This document shows, in pieces, positions 51,902 to 60,886 of a stretch of 64,000 bases of DNA. The notes under the pieces were generated by a model. The model had not been told where the DNA came from and ran no database searches. It saw only the letters and a program-made list of their open reading frames with translations. Every line of letters starts with the position of its first letter. The first letter of the stretch is position 1. The stretch covers positions 186,001-250,000 of the forward strand of contig NZ_SADR02000002.1 of the NCBI RefSeq assembly GCF_004010325.2. The letters are read 5' to 3'. The stretch is from Mesorhizobium sp. M00.F.Ca.ET.216.01.1.1 (GTDB lineage: Bacteria; Pseudomonadota; Alphaproteobacteria; Rhizobiales; Rhizobiaceae). The translations under genes and the position numbers were made by a program.

Positions 51902-54022
51902 ATGACCAGATCTCCAGCATTTCCGACCGTCAGCCCGCCGCAGCCAGAGAAGCAGCCCGTCTTCGACACGCATCACGGCGTCACCCGTACCGACGACTAT
52001 GCCTGGCTGAGAGCCGAAAACTGGCAGGCGATGTTCAGGGATCCATCCCTGCTCGACAGCCGGATCCGCGCTCATCTCGAAGCTGAGAACGCCTATCAGG
52101 CGGCGCTGATGGCCGACACCGCCCAGTTGCGGAAGCAGCTTTTCACGGAGATGAAGGGCCGCATCAAGGAAGACGACTCGACCGTGCCGATGAAGGATGG
52201 ACCCTACGCCTATGGCTCATCCTTCAAGCTTGGTGGCGAGCAGCCGCGCTATTTCCGCACGCCGCGCGATGGCGGCGACAAGCAGATCCTGCTGGACGGC
52301 GACGCGGAGGCCGAGGGCAAGCCCTATTTCCGGCTTGGCGGCGTCGATCATTCGACCGATCACCGCAAGCTTCTGTGGGCATTCGACGACAAGGGCTCCG
52401 AATTCTTCAAGCTTCGCGTGCGTGACCTCGCCAGCGGCAAGGAGCTGACGGACCTGATTCCGGACACCGGCGGCTCCGGTGTGTGGGATGCCGGCAATGA
52501 CGGATTTTTCTACACTCGCCTCGATTCCAACCATCGCCCCTCCAAGGTGCTGTTCCACACCCTTGGCGACAACCCTGAATACGATCGGCTGATCTATGAG
52601 GAACCCGATCCCGGTTTCTTCATGAATGTGGGCGGCACGCGTTCCAACGAGTGGATCATGATCGGCATCAACGATCACGAGACATCTGAATACCGCCTGA
52701 TGAGCGCCGGCGATCCGTTTGCCGCACCGAAACTGGTTTCGCCGCGCGAGACCGGCTTGCAATACGACCTCGAGGAAGGCGGCGATATCTTCTTCATCCT
52801 CACCAATGCCGACGGCGCCAAGGACTTCAAGATCATGACCGCGCCGGCCAACGACCCGGTGCGCGCCAACTGGCAGGAACTGGTGCCGCACGAGCCGGGC
52901 CGGCTGATCCTCTCGGTGATCGGCTTCAAGGACCACTTGGTCCGGCTCGAGCGCAAGGAAGGCCTGCCGCGGATCGTCGTGCGCGACCGCAAGAGCGGCG
53001 AAGAGCACCTCATCTCGCTCGACGAGGAAGCTTTCTCGCTCGGTCTGTCGGGGTCGTACGAATACGACACCGAGATCATGCGCTTTTCCTATTCGTCGAT
53101 GACGACACCGGCGCAGGTCTTCGACTATAACATGCGCACCCGCGAGCGCGTACTGCTGAAGACGCAGGAAGTCCCGTCCGGCCACGACCCGGACCACTAC
53201 GTCACACGGCGGCTGATGGCGCCCGCCGCTGATGGCGAACTGGTGCCGATCTCGCTCTTCCATCACCGCGAAACACCGCTCGACGGATCGGCGCCTTGCC
53301 TGCTCTACGGCTACGGCTCCTATGGCATCGCGGTGCCGGCCTCGTTCAACACCAACTGCCTGTCGCTGGTCGACCGCGGCTTCGTCTATGCGATCGCCCA
53401 TGTCCGTGGCGGCAAGGACAAGGGTTATGGCTGGTACGACGACGGCAAGCGGGCGCACAAGATGAACACGTTCACGGATTTCATCGCCGTTGCGCGCCAT
53501 CTCGTCGCCGAGCGCTACACGGCCCATGACCGCATCATCGCGCAAGGCGGCTCGGCCGGCGGCATGCTGATGGGTGGGGTTGCCAATATGGCGCCGGAAT
53601 GCTTCGGCGGCATCGTCGCCGAGGTTCCGTTCGTCGACGTGCTCAGCACCATGCTCGACGCGAGCCTGCCGCTGACGCCGCCGGAATGGCCGGAATGGGG
53701 CAACCCGATCGCCTCGGCGGAGGATTACCGGACGATTGCCGCCTATTCGCCATACGACAGTGTCGCCGCGCTCGACTATCCGCCGATCCTGGCGCAGGCC
53801 GGCCTCACCGACCCGCGCGTCACCTATTGGGAGCCGGCCAAATGGGTGGCGCGGCTGCGCGAGCGCAAGAGCGGCGACAATCCGGTGCTGTTCAAGATCA
53901 ACATGGATTCCGGTCATGCCGGCGCATCCGGCCGGTTTTCCAGGCTGCAGGAAATCGCCTTCACCTATGCCTTTGCGCTCAAGGTGACGGGCAAGGCTGG
54001 CCTTGCCGCAGATGAGGTTTGA
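51902..54022 (+). CDS. ptrB: Oligopeptidase B (S9 family)
   Basis: A 706-residue serine peptidase that cuts short peptides after Lys/Arg. N-terminal beta-propeller region (about 40-420; DDYAWLRAENWQAMFRDP at the start is typical) and a C-terminal alpha/beta-hydrolase domain with LLYGYGSYGIAVPASFN, HVRGGKDKGYGWYDDGK, QGGSAGGMLMGGVANMAPE (nucleophile Ser in GGSAGG), the Asp in GLTDPRVTYWEPAKW and the His in DSGHAGASGRFSRLQE. No signal peptide, so cytoplasmic. Single gene with ATG 51902; the SET gene follows after about 100 bases. Confidence 0.93.
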   Translation: MTRSPAFPTVSPPQPEKQPVFDTHHGVTRTDDYAWLRAENWQAMFRDPSLLDSRIRAHLEAENAYQAALMADTAQLRKQLFTEMKGRIKEDDSTVPMKDGPYAYGSSFKLGGEQPRYFRTPRDGGDKQILLDGDAEAEGKPYFRLGGVDHSTDHRKLLWAFDDKGSEFFKLRVRDLASGKELTDLIPDTGGSGVWDAGNDGFFYTRLDSNHRPSKVLFHTLGDNPEYDRLIYEEPDPGFFMNVGGTRSNEWIMIGINDHETSEYRLMSAGDPFAAPKLVSPRETGLQYDLEEGGDIFFILTNADGAKDFKIMTAPANDPVRANWQELVPHEPGRLILSVIGFKDHLVRLERKEGLPRIVVRDRKSGEEHLISLDEEAFSLGLSGSYEYDTEIMRFSYSSMTTPAQVFDYNMRTRERVLLKTQEVPSGHDPDHYVTRRLMAPAADGELVPISLFHHRETPLDGSAPCLLYGYGSYGIAVPASFNTNCLSLVDRGFVYAIAHVRGGKDKGYGWYDDGKRAHKMNTFTDFIAVARHLVAERYTAHDRIIAQGGSAGGMLMGGVANMAPECFGGIVAEVPFVDVLSTMLDASLPLTPPEWPEWGNPIASAEDYRTIAAYSPYDSVAALDYPPILAQAGLTDPRVTYWEPAKWVARLRERKSGDNPVLFKINMDSGHAGASGRFSRLQEIAFTYAFALKVTGKAGLAADEV

Positions 54023-54125
54023 GGCTGATTTTTCCGCTCGCAATTGCGATGGCCGCGCGCTACGCAGTGCGCGGCTTTCCGCGGCCGCGCACAAACCCAA
54101 TCACCCGATCTCGCAAGGTCCTGTC

Positions 54126-54509
54126 ATGTTGCTCGTCGACGTCTATCTCGACAAATCGCCCATCCAGGGCATTGGTGTCTTTGCCAAGAACCACATCCCC
54201 CGCGGCACATTGATCTGGAAGCTCGATCCCAAATACGACCGGCGCATCCCTGTCCGGACCTACGAGCGCGAAACCGGGCCGGTCAAGGCCTACCTCGACC
54301 GCTACTCCTACCCCGACCGCCACGACCCGAACTACATCGTCTTCGAAGCCGACGATGCGCGCTACATGAACCACGCTGATGACCCGAATTGCGATGTCTC
54401 GTCACCGGAGGAGACATATGCGTTGCGCGACATCGCTCCCGGCGAGGAAATGACCTGCAACTACAATCATTTCTTCGAAACCGGCTTCGATTTCCTGGGC
54501 GACCGGTAA
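54126..54509 (+). CDS. SET-domain protein (putative lysine methyltransferase)
   Basis: A 127-residue protein that is nearly all SET domain: IQGIGVFAKNHIPRGTLIWK (opening GxGxxA motif), VFEADDARYMNHADDPNCDV (the NHxxxPN motif that shapes the cofactor knot), ALRDIAPGEEMTCNYNHFFE (GEExxxxY with catalytic Tyr). SET domains methylate protein lysines and are mainly eukaryotic, with scattered bacterial homologues. No pre- or post-SET cysteines are present. ATG 54126 begins MLLVDVYLDKSPIQGIG; the frame extends 41 codons upstream without support. The bacterial substrate is unknown. Confidence 0.87.
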   Translation: MLLVDVYLDKSPIQGIGVFAKNHIPRGTLIWKLDPKYDRRIPVRTYERETGPVKAYLDRYSYPDRHDPNYIVFEADDARYMNHADDPNCDVSSPEETYALRDIAPGEEMTCNYNHFFETGFDFLGDR

Positions 54510-54530
54510 CCTGTCCATGGCGTCCCGGAA

Positions 54531-55481
54531 TCAGCTCGCCGGCTTCTCGCGCGCCGGATAGCCATTGGGATGCGGCGGTATGGCCTTCAGATAGGCCGCG
54601 ATCGCCGCCCGGTCGTCGGCCGCCAGCTCGGCCATGTTCCTTTGCACATCGACCATTGCGCCGCCGACGGTATCGAAGTCCGGCGTGAAGCCGGTTTCGA
54701 GATAGTTGGCGATGTCGGCCTGCGACCAGTCACTGAGCCCACCCTCGCCCGGGGTAATGTTCGGCACGATGCCTTTGCCTTCGGTGGCCGCAGCACCCGC
54801 CAGCCACTCGCTCTTTTTGGTGCCGCCGGTGAAGGCCCGCGGCGTATGGCATTCGCCGCAATGGCCCGGGCCTTCGACCAGATAGCGGCCGGCCGTCACG
54901 GGATCGGGTGTGCCATCGGGGAAAGCAATCACCGGCTCGCTGCTCAGATAGAGCCGTTTCCACAGCCCAATGCCGCGACGGATGTTGAAGGGAAAACCGA
55001 GCTTGTGGCCGGGCGCCTTGCCGGCGACCGCTGGAAGCGTCTTCAGGAAGGCATAGAGGTCGGCAATGTCGGCTGGCTTCATGTGTGCGTAGGACGTATA
55101 GGGAAAGGCCGGGTAGAAATGCTCGCCGGCCGGCGACACCCCCTTCAGCATGGCGTTGGCAAGGTCCTCGACCGTCCATGCGCCGATGCCGTCCTTGGCG
55201 TCTTGCGAAATATTCGGCGGCACGAAGGTGCCGAATGGCGTCTTGAGCTCGAGGCCGCCGGCCAGCTCAAGGCGGGCATCGCCTTTCGAGCCCGGCTTCG
55301 CATGACAGGACGTGCAGCCGCCGGCGGAGAAAATGCGCTTGCCCCTGGCGGCGTCGCCGGGGCCGAGCTGCGCCAGGGTTTCAGCGTCGAGCCCGACCGG
55401 CGCCGACAGAAACCAACCGGCAACCGCGCCCACACCGCCCAGAACGAGGGCGGCGCCGACGAGTTTCTTCAGCAGGCGCAT
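54531..55481 (-). CDS. Membrane-anchored diheme cytochrome c
   Basis: A 316-residue exported cytochrome: N-terminal anchor or signal (about 3-25, LLKKLVGAALVLGGVGAVAG), first heme CTSCH (about residue 56-60) in a domain ending ADLYAFLKTL, second heme CGECH (about 208-212) in a second cytochrome c domain with IANYLETGFTPDFDTVGGAM and a MAELAADDRAAIAAYLKAI end. It resembles diheme subunits of periplasmic dehydrogenases (alcohol, aldehyde, gluconate). The dehydrogenase partner is not adjacent. It pairs with the c'-type gene nine bases upstream, so they are one unit. It depends on the ccm genes for heme attachment. Confidence 0.9.
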   Translation of the reverse strand: MRLLKKLVGAALVLGGVGAVAGWFLSAPVGLDAETLAQLGPGDAARGKRIFSAGGCTSCHAKPGSKGDARLELAGGLELKTPFGTFVPPNISQDAKDGIGAWTVEDLANAMLKGVSPAGEHFYPAFPYTSYAHMKPADIADLYAFLKTLPAVAGKAPGHKLGFPFNIRRGIGLWKRLYLSSEPVIAFPDGTPDPVTAGRYLVEGPGHCGECHTPRAFTGGTKKSEWLAGAAATEGKGIVPNITPGEGGLSDWSQADIANYLETGFTPDFDTVGGAMVDVQRNMAELAADDRAAIAAYLKAIPPHPNGYPAREKPAS

Positions 55482-55490
55482 CGCCTGCTA

Positions 55491-55928
55491 TCAGCCCTTC
55501 TTTATCCTGTAGGTCTGATGGCAGGTGCCGCAATCTTTGCCGATGGTGCCGAACTGCGTCTTCAAGGCATCGACATCGGCAGGGGCCGCGGCGACGGCGG
55601 CCTTGACGTCGGTGAGATAGTTGTCGTGAGTCTCCTTGAAGCCGGCCATGTCTTGCCAGATCTTGGGAGCGGCCGTTGTGTCGCCTTTGTCGCTGCCCGC
55701 CGGGAAAAGAGCCTCGGCGTCGAATTTCTCGGCGTTCGCCTGCAGCGCCTGCAACGCCGTCAGCACGGAAGCGGCTTCGTAAGGGGTCTCGCCCTTGACC
55801 ACTTTCGACAGTCCGGCGGCGATCTTTCCACGTTCCTTCATCAGCGCCTGCCGGTCTTGGAGCGGATCGGCCGATGCCGCCGAACCGGCGAAGGCGAGCA
55901 TCGAGATAGCGAGGACAAGCTTTCTCAT
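55491..55928 (-). CDS. Cytochrome c' / c-556 family protein
   Basis: A 145-residue periplasmic four-helix cytochrome. Signal peptide about 1-20 (MRKLVLAISMLAFAGSAASA), mature part DPLQDRQALMKERGKIAAGL with the Met ligand region typical of c-556, and C-terminal heme motif CGTCHQTYRIKKG. Its stop is nine bases before the diheme cytochrome start on the same strand. The likely role is electron transfer to or from the diheme protein. Class II cytochromes may also bind NO. Confidence 0.92.
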   Translation of the reverse strand: MRKLVLAISMLAFAGSAASADPLQDRQALMKERGKIAAGLSKVVKGETPYEAASVLTALQALQANAEKFDAEALFPAGSDKGDTTAAPKIWQDMAGFKETHDNYLTDVKAAVAAAPADVDALKTQFGTIGKDCGTCHQTYRIKKG

Positions 55929-56061
55929 TCAACTGGCTCCATGGTGAAGACGTTTCGGGTGAAGGCACCCCGCGACGGAACGATAACGACAAGGATGGCC
56001 TGAAAATTCCCGGAATTCGCCTCACGGTTGAGTGATTTTTTTCGTCGTGCGCTGAAAAAGA

Positions 56062-56086
56062 AAAGCCCCGGTTGTACCGGGGCTTT
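56062..56086 (-). terminator. Intrinsic terminator of sodB
   Basis: AAAGCCCCGG (56062-56071) and CCGGGGCTTT (56077-56086) form a perfect 10-bp stem with a five-base loop. On the minus strand it is followed by TTCTTTTTC. It begins 18 bases after the sodB stop. Confidence 0.92.
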
Positions 56087-56103
56087 CCTGCAATCGATCA
56101 GGC

Positions 56104-56700
56104 CTACGCCGCTTCGTAAAGTTCGAGGACATAGTCCCAGTTGATGAGGCTGTCGACGAAGGCTTCGAGATATTTCGGCCGCGCATTGCGATAGTCGATG
56201 TAGTAGGAATGCTCCCAGACATCGACGCCCAGGATCGGCGTCGCGCCATGGACGAGCGGGTTCTCGCCGTTCGGCGTCTTCGAGATTGCCAGCTTGCCGT
56301 CCTTGACCGAAACCCAGGCCCAGCCCGAGCCGAACTGGGTAGTGCCGGCAGCGATGAAGTCCGCCTTGAACTTGTCGTAGCCGCCAAGGTCGCTGTCGAC
56401 CGCCTTCTGCAGCACACCTGGCAGTTTGTTACCGCCGCCGCCCTTCTTCATCCACTTCCAGAAATGGATGTGGTTGTAGTGCTGGGCGGCATTGTTGAAG
56501 AGCCCGGCGTTCTTGCCGAAGGACTGCTTCACGGCCTCCTCGACCGACAGATCGCCGAGGCCGGCTTCGGCGGCGAGCTTGTTGCCGTTATCGACATAGG
56601 CCTTGTGATGCTTGTCGTGGTGATACTCCAGCGTCTCCTTCGACATGTAAGGCTGCAAGGCCTCGTAGTCATAGGGCAAGGCGGGCAATTCAAAAGCCAT
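56104..56700 (-). CDS. sodB: Superoxide dismutase (Fe/Mn family)
   Basis: A 198-residue cytoplasmic enzyme: MAFELPALPYDYEALQPYMS, ETLEYHHDKHHKAYVDNGNK (first metal His), GLFNNAAQHYNHIHFWKWMK (second His), FGSGWAWVSVKDGKLAISKT and ILGVDVWEHSYYIDYRNARP (Asp and His ligands). It dismutates superoxide. Metal choice (Fe or Mn, or either) cannot be fixed from motifs alone. It has its own strong terminator and stands alone, with palindrome copy G upstream. Confidence 0.95.
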   Translation of the reverse strand: MAFELPALPYDYEALQPYMSKETLEYHHDKHHKAYVDNGNKLAAEAGLGDLSVEEAVKQSFGKNAGLFNNAAQHYNHIHFWKWMKKGGGGNKLPGVLQKAVDSDLGGYDKFKADFIAAGTTQFGSGWAWVSVKDGKLAISKTPNGENPLVHGATPILGVDVWEHSYYIDYRNARPKYLEAFVDSLINWDYVLELYEAA

Positions 56701-56802
56701 CGGTCATACTCCTCGTGGAAAGCTCGGTGTCGATACCGGACTAAGATAGGACTGGATTGAGCTGGAACAACTCCGGAATGAAGCGCCGGTTCCCCTTTCT
56801 AA

Positions 56803-56847
56803 GCAGGTTCCGGAAAAGTGTCACACGGTTTTCCGACAAGAACCTGC
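56803..56847. repeat. Dispersed intergenic palindrome, copy G
   Basis: Outer arms GCAGGTTC (56803-56810) and GAACCTGC (56840-56847) pair perfectly; inner GGAAAA and TTTTCC pair around GTGTCACACGG. Compared with copies A and B the arms have changed on both sides, keeping pairing. It lies between sodB and the aminotransferase gene. Confidence 0.75.
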
Positions 56848-56907
56848 ACAAGACAAAAGGCCAGGCAGACGAAGCGTTGGCATGCCTGCGCAAGCCTGCC
56901 TGGCGGG

Positions 56908-57786
56908 TCAGCCGGCGGAAGTCGAATGCGCCCAATCCCAGTAGAGTTCGCGCGCCTTTTTGGCCACCGGCCCAGGCTGGAGGTTGCGGTCCTCGATGCG
57001 GGTGATCGGCACGACTTTCGAATGGTTTCCGGTGGAGAAGATCTCGTCCGCTTCGAGGAAGTCACGCACCGACAGGGTCTTTTCGATGGTCTTGAAGCCA
57101 TACTCGCCAAGCAGCGTCATCGTCCGCGAGCGGGTGATGCCGGACAGGAACGTGCCGTTCGGCGCCGGCGTCAGGACATGGCCGTCCTTGACCAGGAAGA
57201 TGTTCGAGGTTCCGGTCTCGGCGACATTGCCCAGCATGTCGAGCACCAGGGCGTTGTCGAAGCCGCGCATCTTGGCTTCGAGGATGGCACGGCCGTTGTT
57301 GGGATAGAGACAGCCGGCCTTGGCGTTGGTCGGCATGGTTTCGATGGTCGGCCGCCGAAACGGCGACACGGTGACGGAAAAACCAGCCGGCGAGATCATC
57401 GGCGATTCGTAGAGGCAAAGGCAGAAGCGGGTCGAGGACGGATCGGCCGGCACACCCATGTAGCCGCCATGCTCGGCCCAGTACATCGGCCTGATATAGA
57501 CCGCCGTCTTGCCGTCGAACTTCTTCAGCCCGTCCCAGGTCAGCCCGACGATCTTTTCGGTGCTCATGGTCGGCTTGAGACCGAGCGCGATCGCCGATGC
57601 GTTCACCCTCGCGGCATGGCGGTCGAGATCGGGGGCAACACCCTCGAACCAGCGGCCACCGTCGAACACGCTGGTGCCGAGCCACATGGCATGGCTGCGC
57701 GGCCCCAGAATGGCGACATTGCCTTCGTACCAGTCGCCATCCACGAAGGTCCATGTTGCGGATTGGGCCGCAGTCGCCAATGTCAT
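56908..57786 (-). CDS. Branched-chain amino-acid aminotransferase (class IV)
   Basis: A 292-residue PLP enzyme that interconverts Leu/Ile/Val with their 2-oxo acids. It has the fold-type IV pattern: ILGPRSHAMWLGTSVFDGGR near the start, GLKKFDGKTAVYIRPMYWAE, TNAKAGCLYPNNGRAILEAK (PLP Lys in KAGCLYPN), LDMLGNVAETGTSNIFLVKD (the E-x-x-x-S/T-N motif) and GTFLSGITRSRTM. ATG 57786 (MTLATAAQSATWTFVDGDWY) fits; the frame runs 74 codons further upstream in non-conserved sequence. A D-amino acid transaminase cannot be excluded, but the length and motifs favour the branched-chain group. Confidence 0.9.
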   Translation of the reverse strand: MTLATAAQSATWTFVDGDWYEGNVAILGPRSHAMWLGTSVFDGGRWFEGVAPDLDRHAARVNASAIALGLKPTMSTEKIVGLTWDGLKKFDGKTAVYIRPMYWAEHGGYMGVPADPSSTRFCLCLYESPMISPAGFSVTVSPFRRPTIETMPTNAKAGCLYPNNGRAILEAKMRGFDNALVLDMLGNVAETGTSNIFLVKDGHVLTPAPNGTFLSGITRSRTMTLLGEYGFKTIEKTLSVRDFLEADEIFSTGNHSKVVPITRIEDRNLQPGPVAKKARELYWDWAHSTSAG

Positions 57787-57936
57787 TGCCTGGTTCCGTC
57801 CGGTGCTGTGTGGTTGGCTATTGGAAGATGCTTTGGCGGCAGTCGTCAACGGGCATCGATGAGATTTGTTGAGACCAGCGGCCTTTGGGCTGCAATCAGT
57901 GCTTGCGCCCAGTCCTGCCCGGTCGCAAACTGACAC

Positions 57937-58599
57937 ATGCATTACGCGGCTTACGTTTTCGACGCCTACGGCACATTGTTCGACGTGCACGCTGCCGTGC
58001 GTCGTCATGCCGACCAGGTCGGGCCGGACGGCCAGCTTCTGTCGGAGATCTGGCGCGCCAAGCAGCTCGAGTATTCCTGGGTCAGGACAATGATGGGCGC
58101 CTATGCCAATTTCTGGCAGCTCACCGAACAGGCGCTCGATTTCGCCTTCCTCAGGGTTCCCTCGGCGGACAAGGGGCTGAAGGCCAAGCTGCTGGACGCC
58201 TATTGGCGGCTCGACTGCTACCCGGAGGTGCCGGCCGTGCTCAAGGCGCTCAAGGCAGCAGGTGCGAAACTGGCGATCCTCTCCAACGGTTCGCCTGAAA
58301 TGCTGGAGGCGGCGGTCAAATCTGCCGCGCTGGACCAGGTTTTGGACAATGTCTATTCCGTCGACAGCGTCAAACGCTTCAAGACCGATCCGTCGGTTTA
58401 CGACATGGTGACCACCGGCTGGCGGCTGTATCCGGATGCCGTGTCGTTCCAGTCCTCGAACCGCTGGGATGTCGCAGGCGCCACCAAATTCGGCTTCCGC
58501 ACGGTGTGGATCAACCGCTCCGACCAGCCTGAGGAATATCGGGATTTTCCGCCGGCCCTGATCCTGCCGTCACTCGAAGGTCTGCTGACCGAAGGCTGA
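57937..58599 (+). CDS. Haloacid dehalogenase type II (HAD superfamily)
   Basis: A 220-residue hydrolase: AAYVFDAYGTLFDVHAAVRR (nucleophile Asp in VFDAYGTL), helical cap (LEYSWVRTMMGAYANFWQLT), LAILSNGSPEMLEAAVKSAA (motif II Ser), VKRFKTDPSVYDMVTTG (motif III Lys) and FQSSNRWDVAGATKFGFRTV (SSNxWDxxGA typical of 2-haloacid dehalogenases). It should hydrolyse (S)-2-haloacids to (R)-2-hydroxyacids with inversion. The natural substrate may differ. ATG 57937, single gene divergent from the aminotransferase. Confidence 0.92.
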   Translation: MHYAAYVFDAYGTLFDVHAAVRRHADQVGPDGQLLSEIWRAKQLEYSWVRTMMGAYANFWQLTEQALDFAFLRVPSADKGLKAKLLDAYWRLDCYPEVPAVLKALKAAGAKLAILSNGSPEMLEAAVKSAALDQVLDNVYSVDSVKRFKTDPSVYDMVTTGWRLYPDAVSFQSSNRWDVAGATKFGFRTVWINRSDQPEEYRDFPPALILPSLEGLLTEG

Positions 58600-58770
58600 C
58601 AGGCTGTTGCCTCGGCGCAACAGGGACAGTGCAGTCACAGCTTTGCCTTTGTTTGTCCACCGTCAGGCCAGAATCGGAACCGCCTATCGCGCGGGGCATT
58701 GATGGGACAAACGTCGCACCAATCTGCGAGTTCACGCTTTGTTGCGATTTGAGACTTAAAAAAGGCAACC

Positions 58771-59598
58771 ATGTCCACAATCGAATCGTCTTCTCTTCGC
58801 CTCAGCCGTCGCGGCTTTCTCAACGCTGCTGCGCTCGGCGCCGCCTCGATTGCGGTGTCCGGCTGCACCACCACGATGGCGCAGCAGCCGATCGAGCCAT
58901 TGCCGCCGGCCTATGACGAACCGCCGCTCGGCGACTATGCGATGATGTATGCCCCGATGTCCGACGGCAATTTCGAACTGCCGGCCATACCGTTCGAGAA
59001 GATCGATCCGCGCTACCTGCGCCAGATCGTTCCCGATCCTACCGGCCAGAAGCCGGGCACCATCGTCGTCGATACCACCAATCACTTCCTCTATCTGGTG
59101 CGTGAGGGCGGCCAGGCGATCCGCTACGGCGTCGGGCTCGGTCGTGCCGGCTTCGAATGGTCGGGAGACGCCGTCGTCCAGTGGAAGCAGAAATGGCCGA
59201 AATGGACGCCGCCGGGGGATATGATCTCGCGGCAGCCGGAACTGGCGAAGTACAGCGCCGATAATGGCGGCATGCCCGGCGGGCTCGATAACCCGCTTGG
59301 CGCGCGGGCGCTCTATCTGTTCCAGGGCAACCAGGACACGCTCTACCGCCTGCACGGCTCGCCGGAATGGAGATCGATCGGCAAGTCGGTGTCATCGGGC
59401 TGCGTGCGGCTGATCAACCAGGACATCATCGATCTTTATGACCGCGCGCCGAACAAGACCCCGGTCGTGGTGACGGCGGATGTCGGCGAGCCCGTGGTGG
59501 CGGCGGCGGACCGCAAGGCCATCCCGATCGACGCCGGCGTGCCGGACGGGTCGATCCTGCTCGGTCCGGTAAAATCGATCACCGACTCGATCTTCTGA
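58771..59598 (+). CDS. Tat-exported L,D-transpeptidase (YkuD) lipoprotein
   Basis: A 275-residue cell-wall enzyme. Its N-terminus carries a twin-arginine signal (SRRGFLNAAALGAASIAVSG) with a lipobox-like VSGC, so it may be a Tat lipoprotein. The YkuD domain spans about 95-240: TIVVDTTNHFLYLVREGGQA, YRLHGSPEWRSIGKSVSSGC (HG...S.GC with catalytic Cys) and VRLINQDIIDLYDR. It makes 3-3 cross-links or anchors proteins to peptidoglycan. It is followed by a second L,D-transpeptidase gene and a palindromic repeat. ATG 58771. Confidence 0.93.
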   Translation: MSTIESSSLRLSRRGFLNAAALGAASIAVSGCTTTMAQQPIEPLPPAYDEPPLGDYAMMYAPMSDGNFELPAIPFEKIDPRYLRQIVPDPTGQKPGTIVVDTTNHFLYLVREGGQAIRYGVGLGRAGFEWSGDAVVQWKQKWPKWTPPGDMISRQPELAKYSADNGGMPGGLDNPLGARALYLFQGNQDTLYRLHGSPEWRSIGKSVSSGCVRLINQDIIDLYDRAPNKTPVVVTADVGEPVVAAADRKAIPIDAGVPDGSILLGPVKSITDSIF

Positions 59599-59653
59599 CC
59601 TGGCTAAGGCACAGGCGACGGAAGAGGCCGCCCCCTCCGGCTGATCTTTGCTG

Positions 59654-59699
59654 GAGCATCGGATTGTCCCAAAACCGGTTCCACTTTGGGTCCAATGCT
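59654..59699. repeat. Dispersed intergenic palindrome, copy D
   Basis: GAGCATCGGA (59654-59663) pairs with TCCAATGCTT (59690-59699) allowing a wobble and a mismatch; inner CCCAAAA and TTTGGG arms pair. It lies between the two L,D-transpeptidase genes. Confidence 0.65.
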
Positions 59700-59844
59700 T
59701 GTACCTATCCACGCCGACGGCAGAACGGATACCGGATCTGCGGCTACCGCATCTGCGGGTGATGCAGCTGTCGGCGAAGGGAACCAGATGGGCCGTACCG
59801 CGTCATAGAAGCAGGTTCCTGTTGCAGTCCAGAGAGTGACCTCG

Positions 59845-60849
59845 ATGATCAGGCTCCTTCTTGTCGTCGCCGCGGTGCTCGCCCTCGCGTGCGGCGGTGC
59901 GGAGGCAGCCAAGCCGGACCTCACCGCCGTCAATCAGGCTCAATTCGCCGCCGGCGAACCAAAGGGCGTCGATCTGACCGTTCTGAAGGCGCAGATTCTT
60001 TTGGATCGCGCCCGCTTCTCGCCGGGCCTGATCGACGGGCGCCTTTCAGAGAACTTCACCAAGGCGGTCAGCGCATTTCAGACGGCGAACGGATTGCCGT
60101 CCGATGGCAAGCTCACTCGGGAGACCTGGGACAGACTGATGACGACCTCCGCCGGTCCAGTCCTGGTGACCTATGAGGTGACGCGCAAGGATGTGCGCGG
60201 ACCCTTCACCAAGCGCATTCCGGCTCGCATGGAGAGGATGGCCCGTCTGCGGCGGCTCGGCTATCGCAACGCGGTGGAGAAGCTGGCGGAGCGCTTCCAT
60301 ATCAGCGAACAATTGCTCAGAAGGCTCAATCCGGGCACCAGCTTCAGGAGAGCCGGCACGACCTTGGTGGTGCCTGATGTTGGCCGCGGCGATCCTGCCG
60401 TCGCCACTGCCGGCGTCGAGGTGGACAAGGGCGCTCGCGTGGTGCGCGTGCTCGATCCTGCCGGCAAATGGCTCGCGGTCTACCCCGCGTCGATCGGGAG
60501 CGACGAGAAGCCGGCGCCGAGCGGCATGGCGGAGGTCAAACGCGTGGTGCACAACCCTACCTATCACTATGATCCGGACTTCGCTTTCAAGGGAGTCAGG
60601 ACCAAGCGGCCCTTCACCATCGCTGCCGGGCCGAACAATCCCGTGGGAACGGTCTGGATCGACCTCTCTATCGAAAGCTACGGCATCCACGGCACGCCCG
60701 AACCCCGCAAGATCGGCACGACCTTCTCGCACGGCTGCATCCGGCTGACCAACTGGGATGCCGAAGACCTCGCCTCTATGGTGCAGAAGGGTGCGAAAGT
60801 TAACTTCAAGGACGAGATGGCCGACACTGGCGACGAGCGGTCCCAGTAG
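59845..60849 (+). CDS. L,D-transpeptidase with peptidoglycan-binding and LysM-like regions
   Basis: A 334-residue exported enzyme. ATG 59845 has an AGAGAG site; a GTG nine bases earlier is an alternative. Signal peptide about 1-22 (LLLVVAAVLALACGGAEAA). A PG-binding domain spans about 45-105 (VLKAQILLDRARFSPGLIDG, FTKAVSAFQTANGLPSDGKL); a LysM-like stretch is at about 150-190 (VEKLAERFHISEQLLRRLNP, TLVVPDV); the YkuD domain about 200-320 has SYGIHGTPEPRKIGTTFSHG followed by CIRLTNWDAEDLA (SHGCIR catalytic Cys). It modifies the cell wall. It is convergent with the HerA-like gene; only palindrome copy E lies between them. Confidence 0.92.
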   Translation: MIRLLLVVAAVLALACGGAEAAKPDLTAVNQAQFAAGEPKGVDLTVLKAQILLDRARFSPGLIDGRLSENFTKAVSAFQTANGLPSDGKLTRETWDRLMTTSAGPVLVTYEVTRKDVRGPFTKRIPARMERMARLRRLGYRNAVEKLAERFHISEQLLRRLNPGTSFRRAGTTLVVPDVGRGDPAVATAGVEVDKGARVVRVLDPAGKWLAVYPASIGSDEKPAPSGMAEVKRVVHNPTYHYDPDFAFKGVRTKRPFTIAAGPNNPVGTVWIDLSIESYGIHGTPEPRKIGTTFSHGCIRLTNWDAEDLASMVQKGAKVNFKDEMADTGDERSQ

Positions 60850-60850
60850 C

Positions 60851-60885
60851 GCAATTCCGGGTGCCCACCTTTGGGCCCGATGCTC
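60851..60885. repeat. Decayed intergenic palindrome, copy E
   Basis: A degenerate version with inner CCCACC/TTTGGGC and a recognisable right arm CCCGATGCTC; the left arm is lost. It occupies nearly the whole 37-base gap between the convergent L,D-transpeptidase and HerA-like genes. Confidence 0.5.
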
Positions 60886-60886
60886 T

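Noticed and set aside
52217..54100. A 627-codon minus-strand frame opposite oligopeptidase B
   Set aside because: Antisense shadow without domain or start signals.
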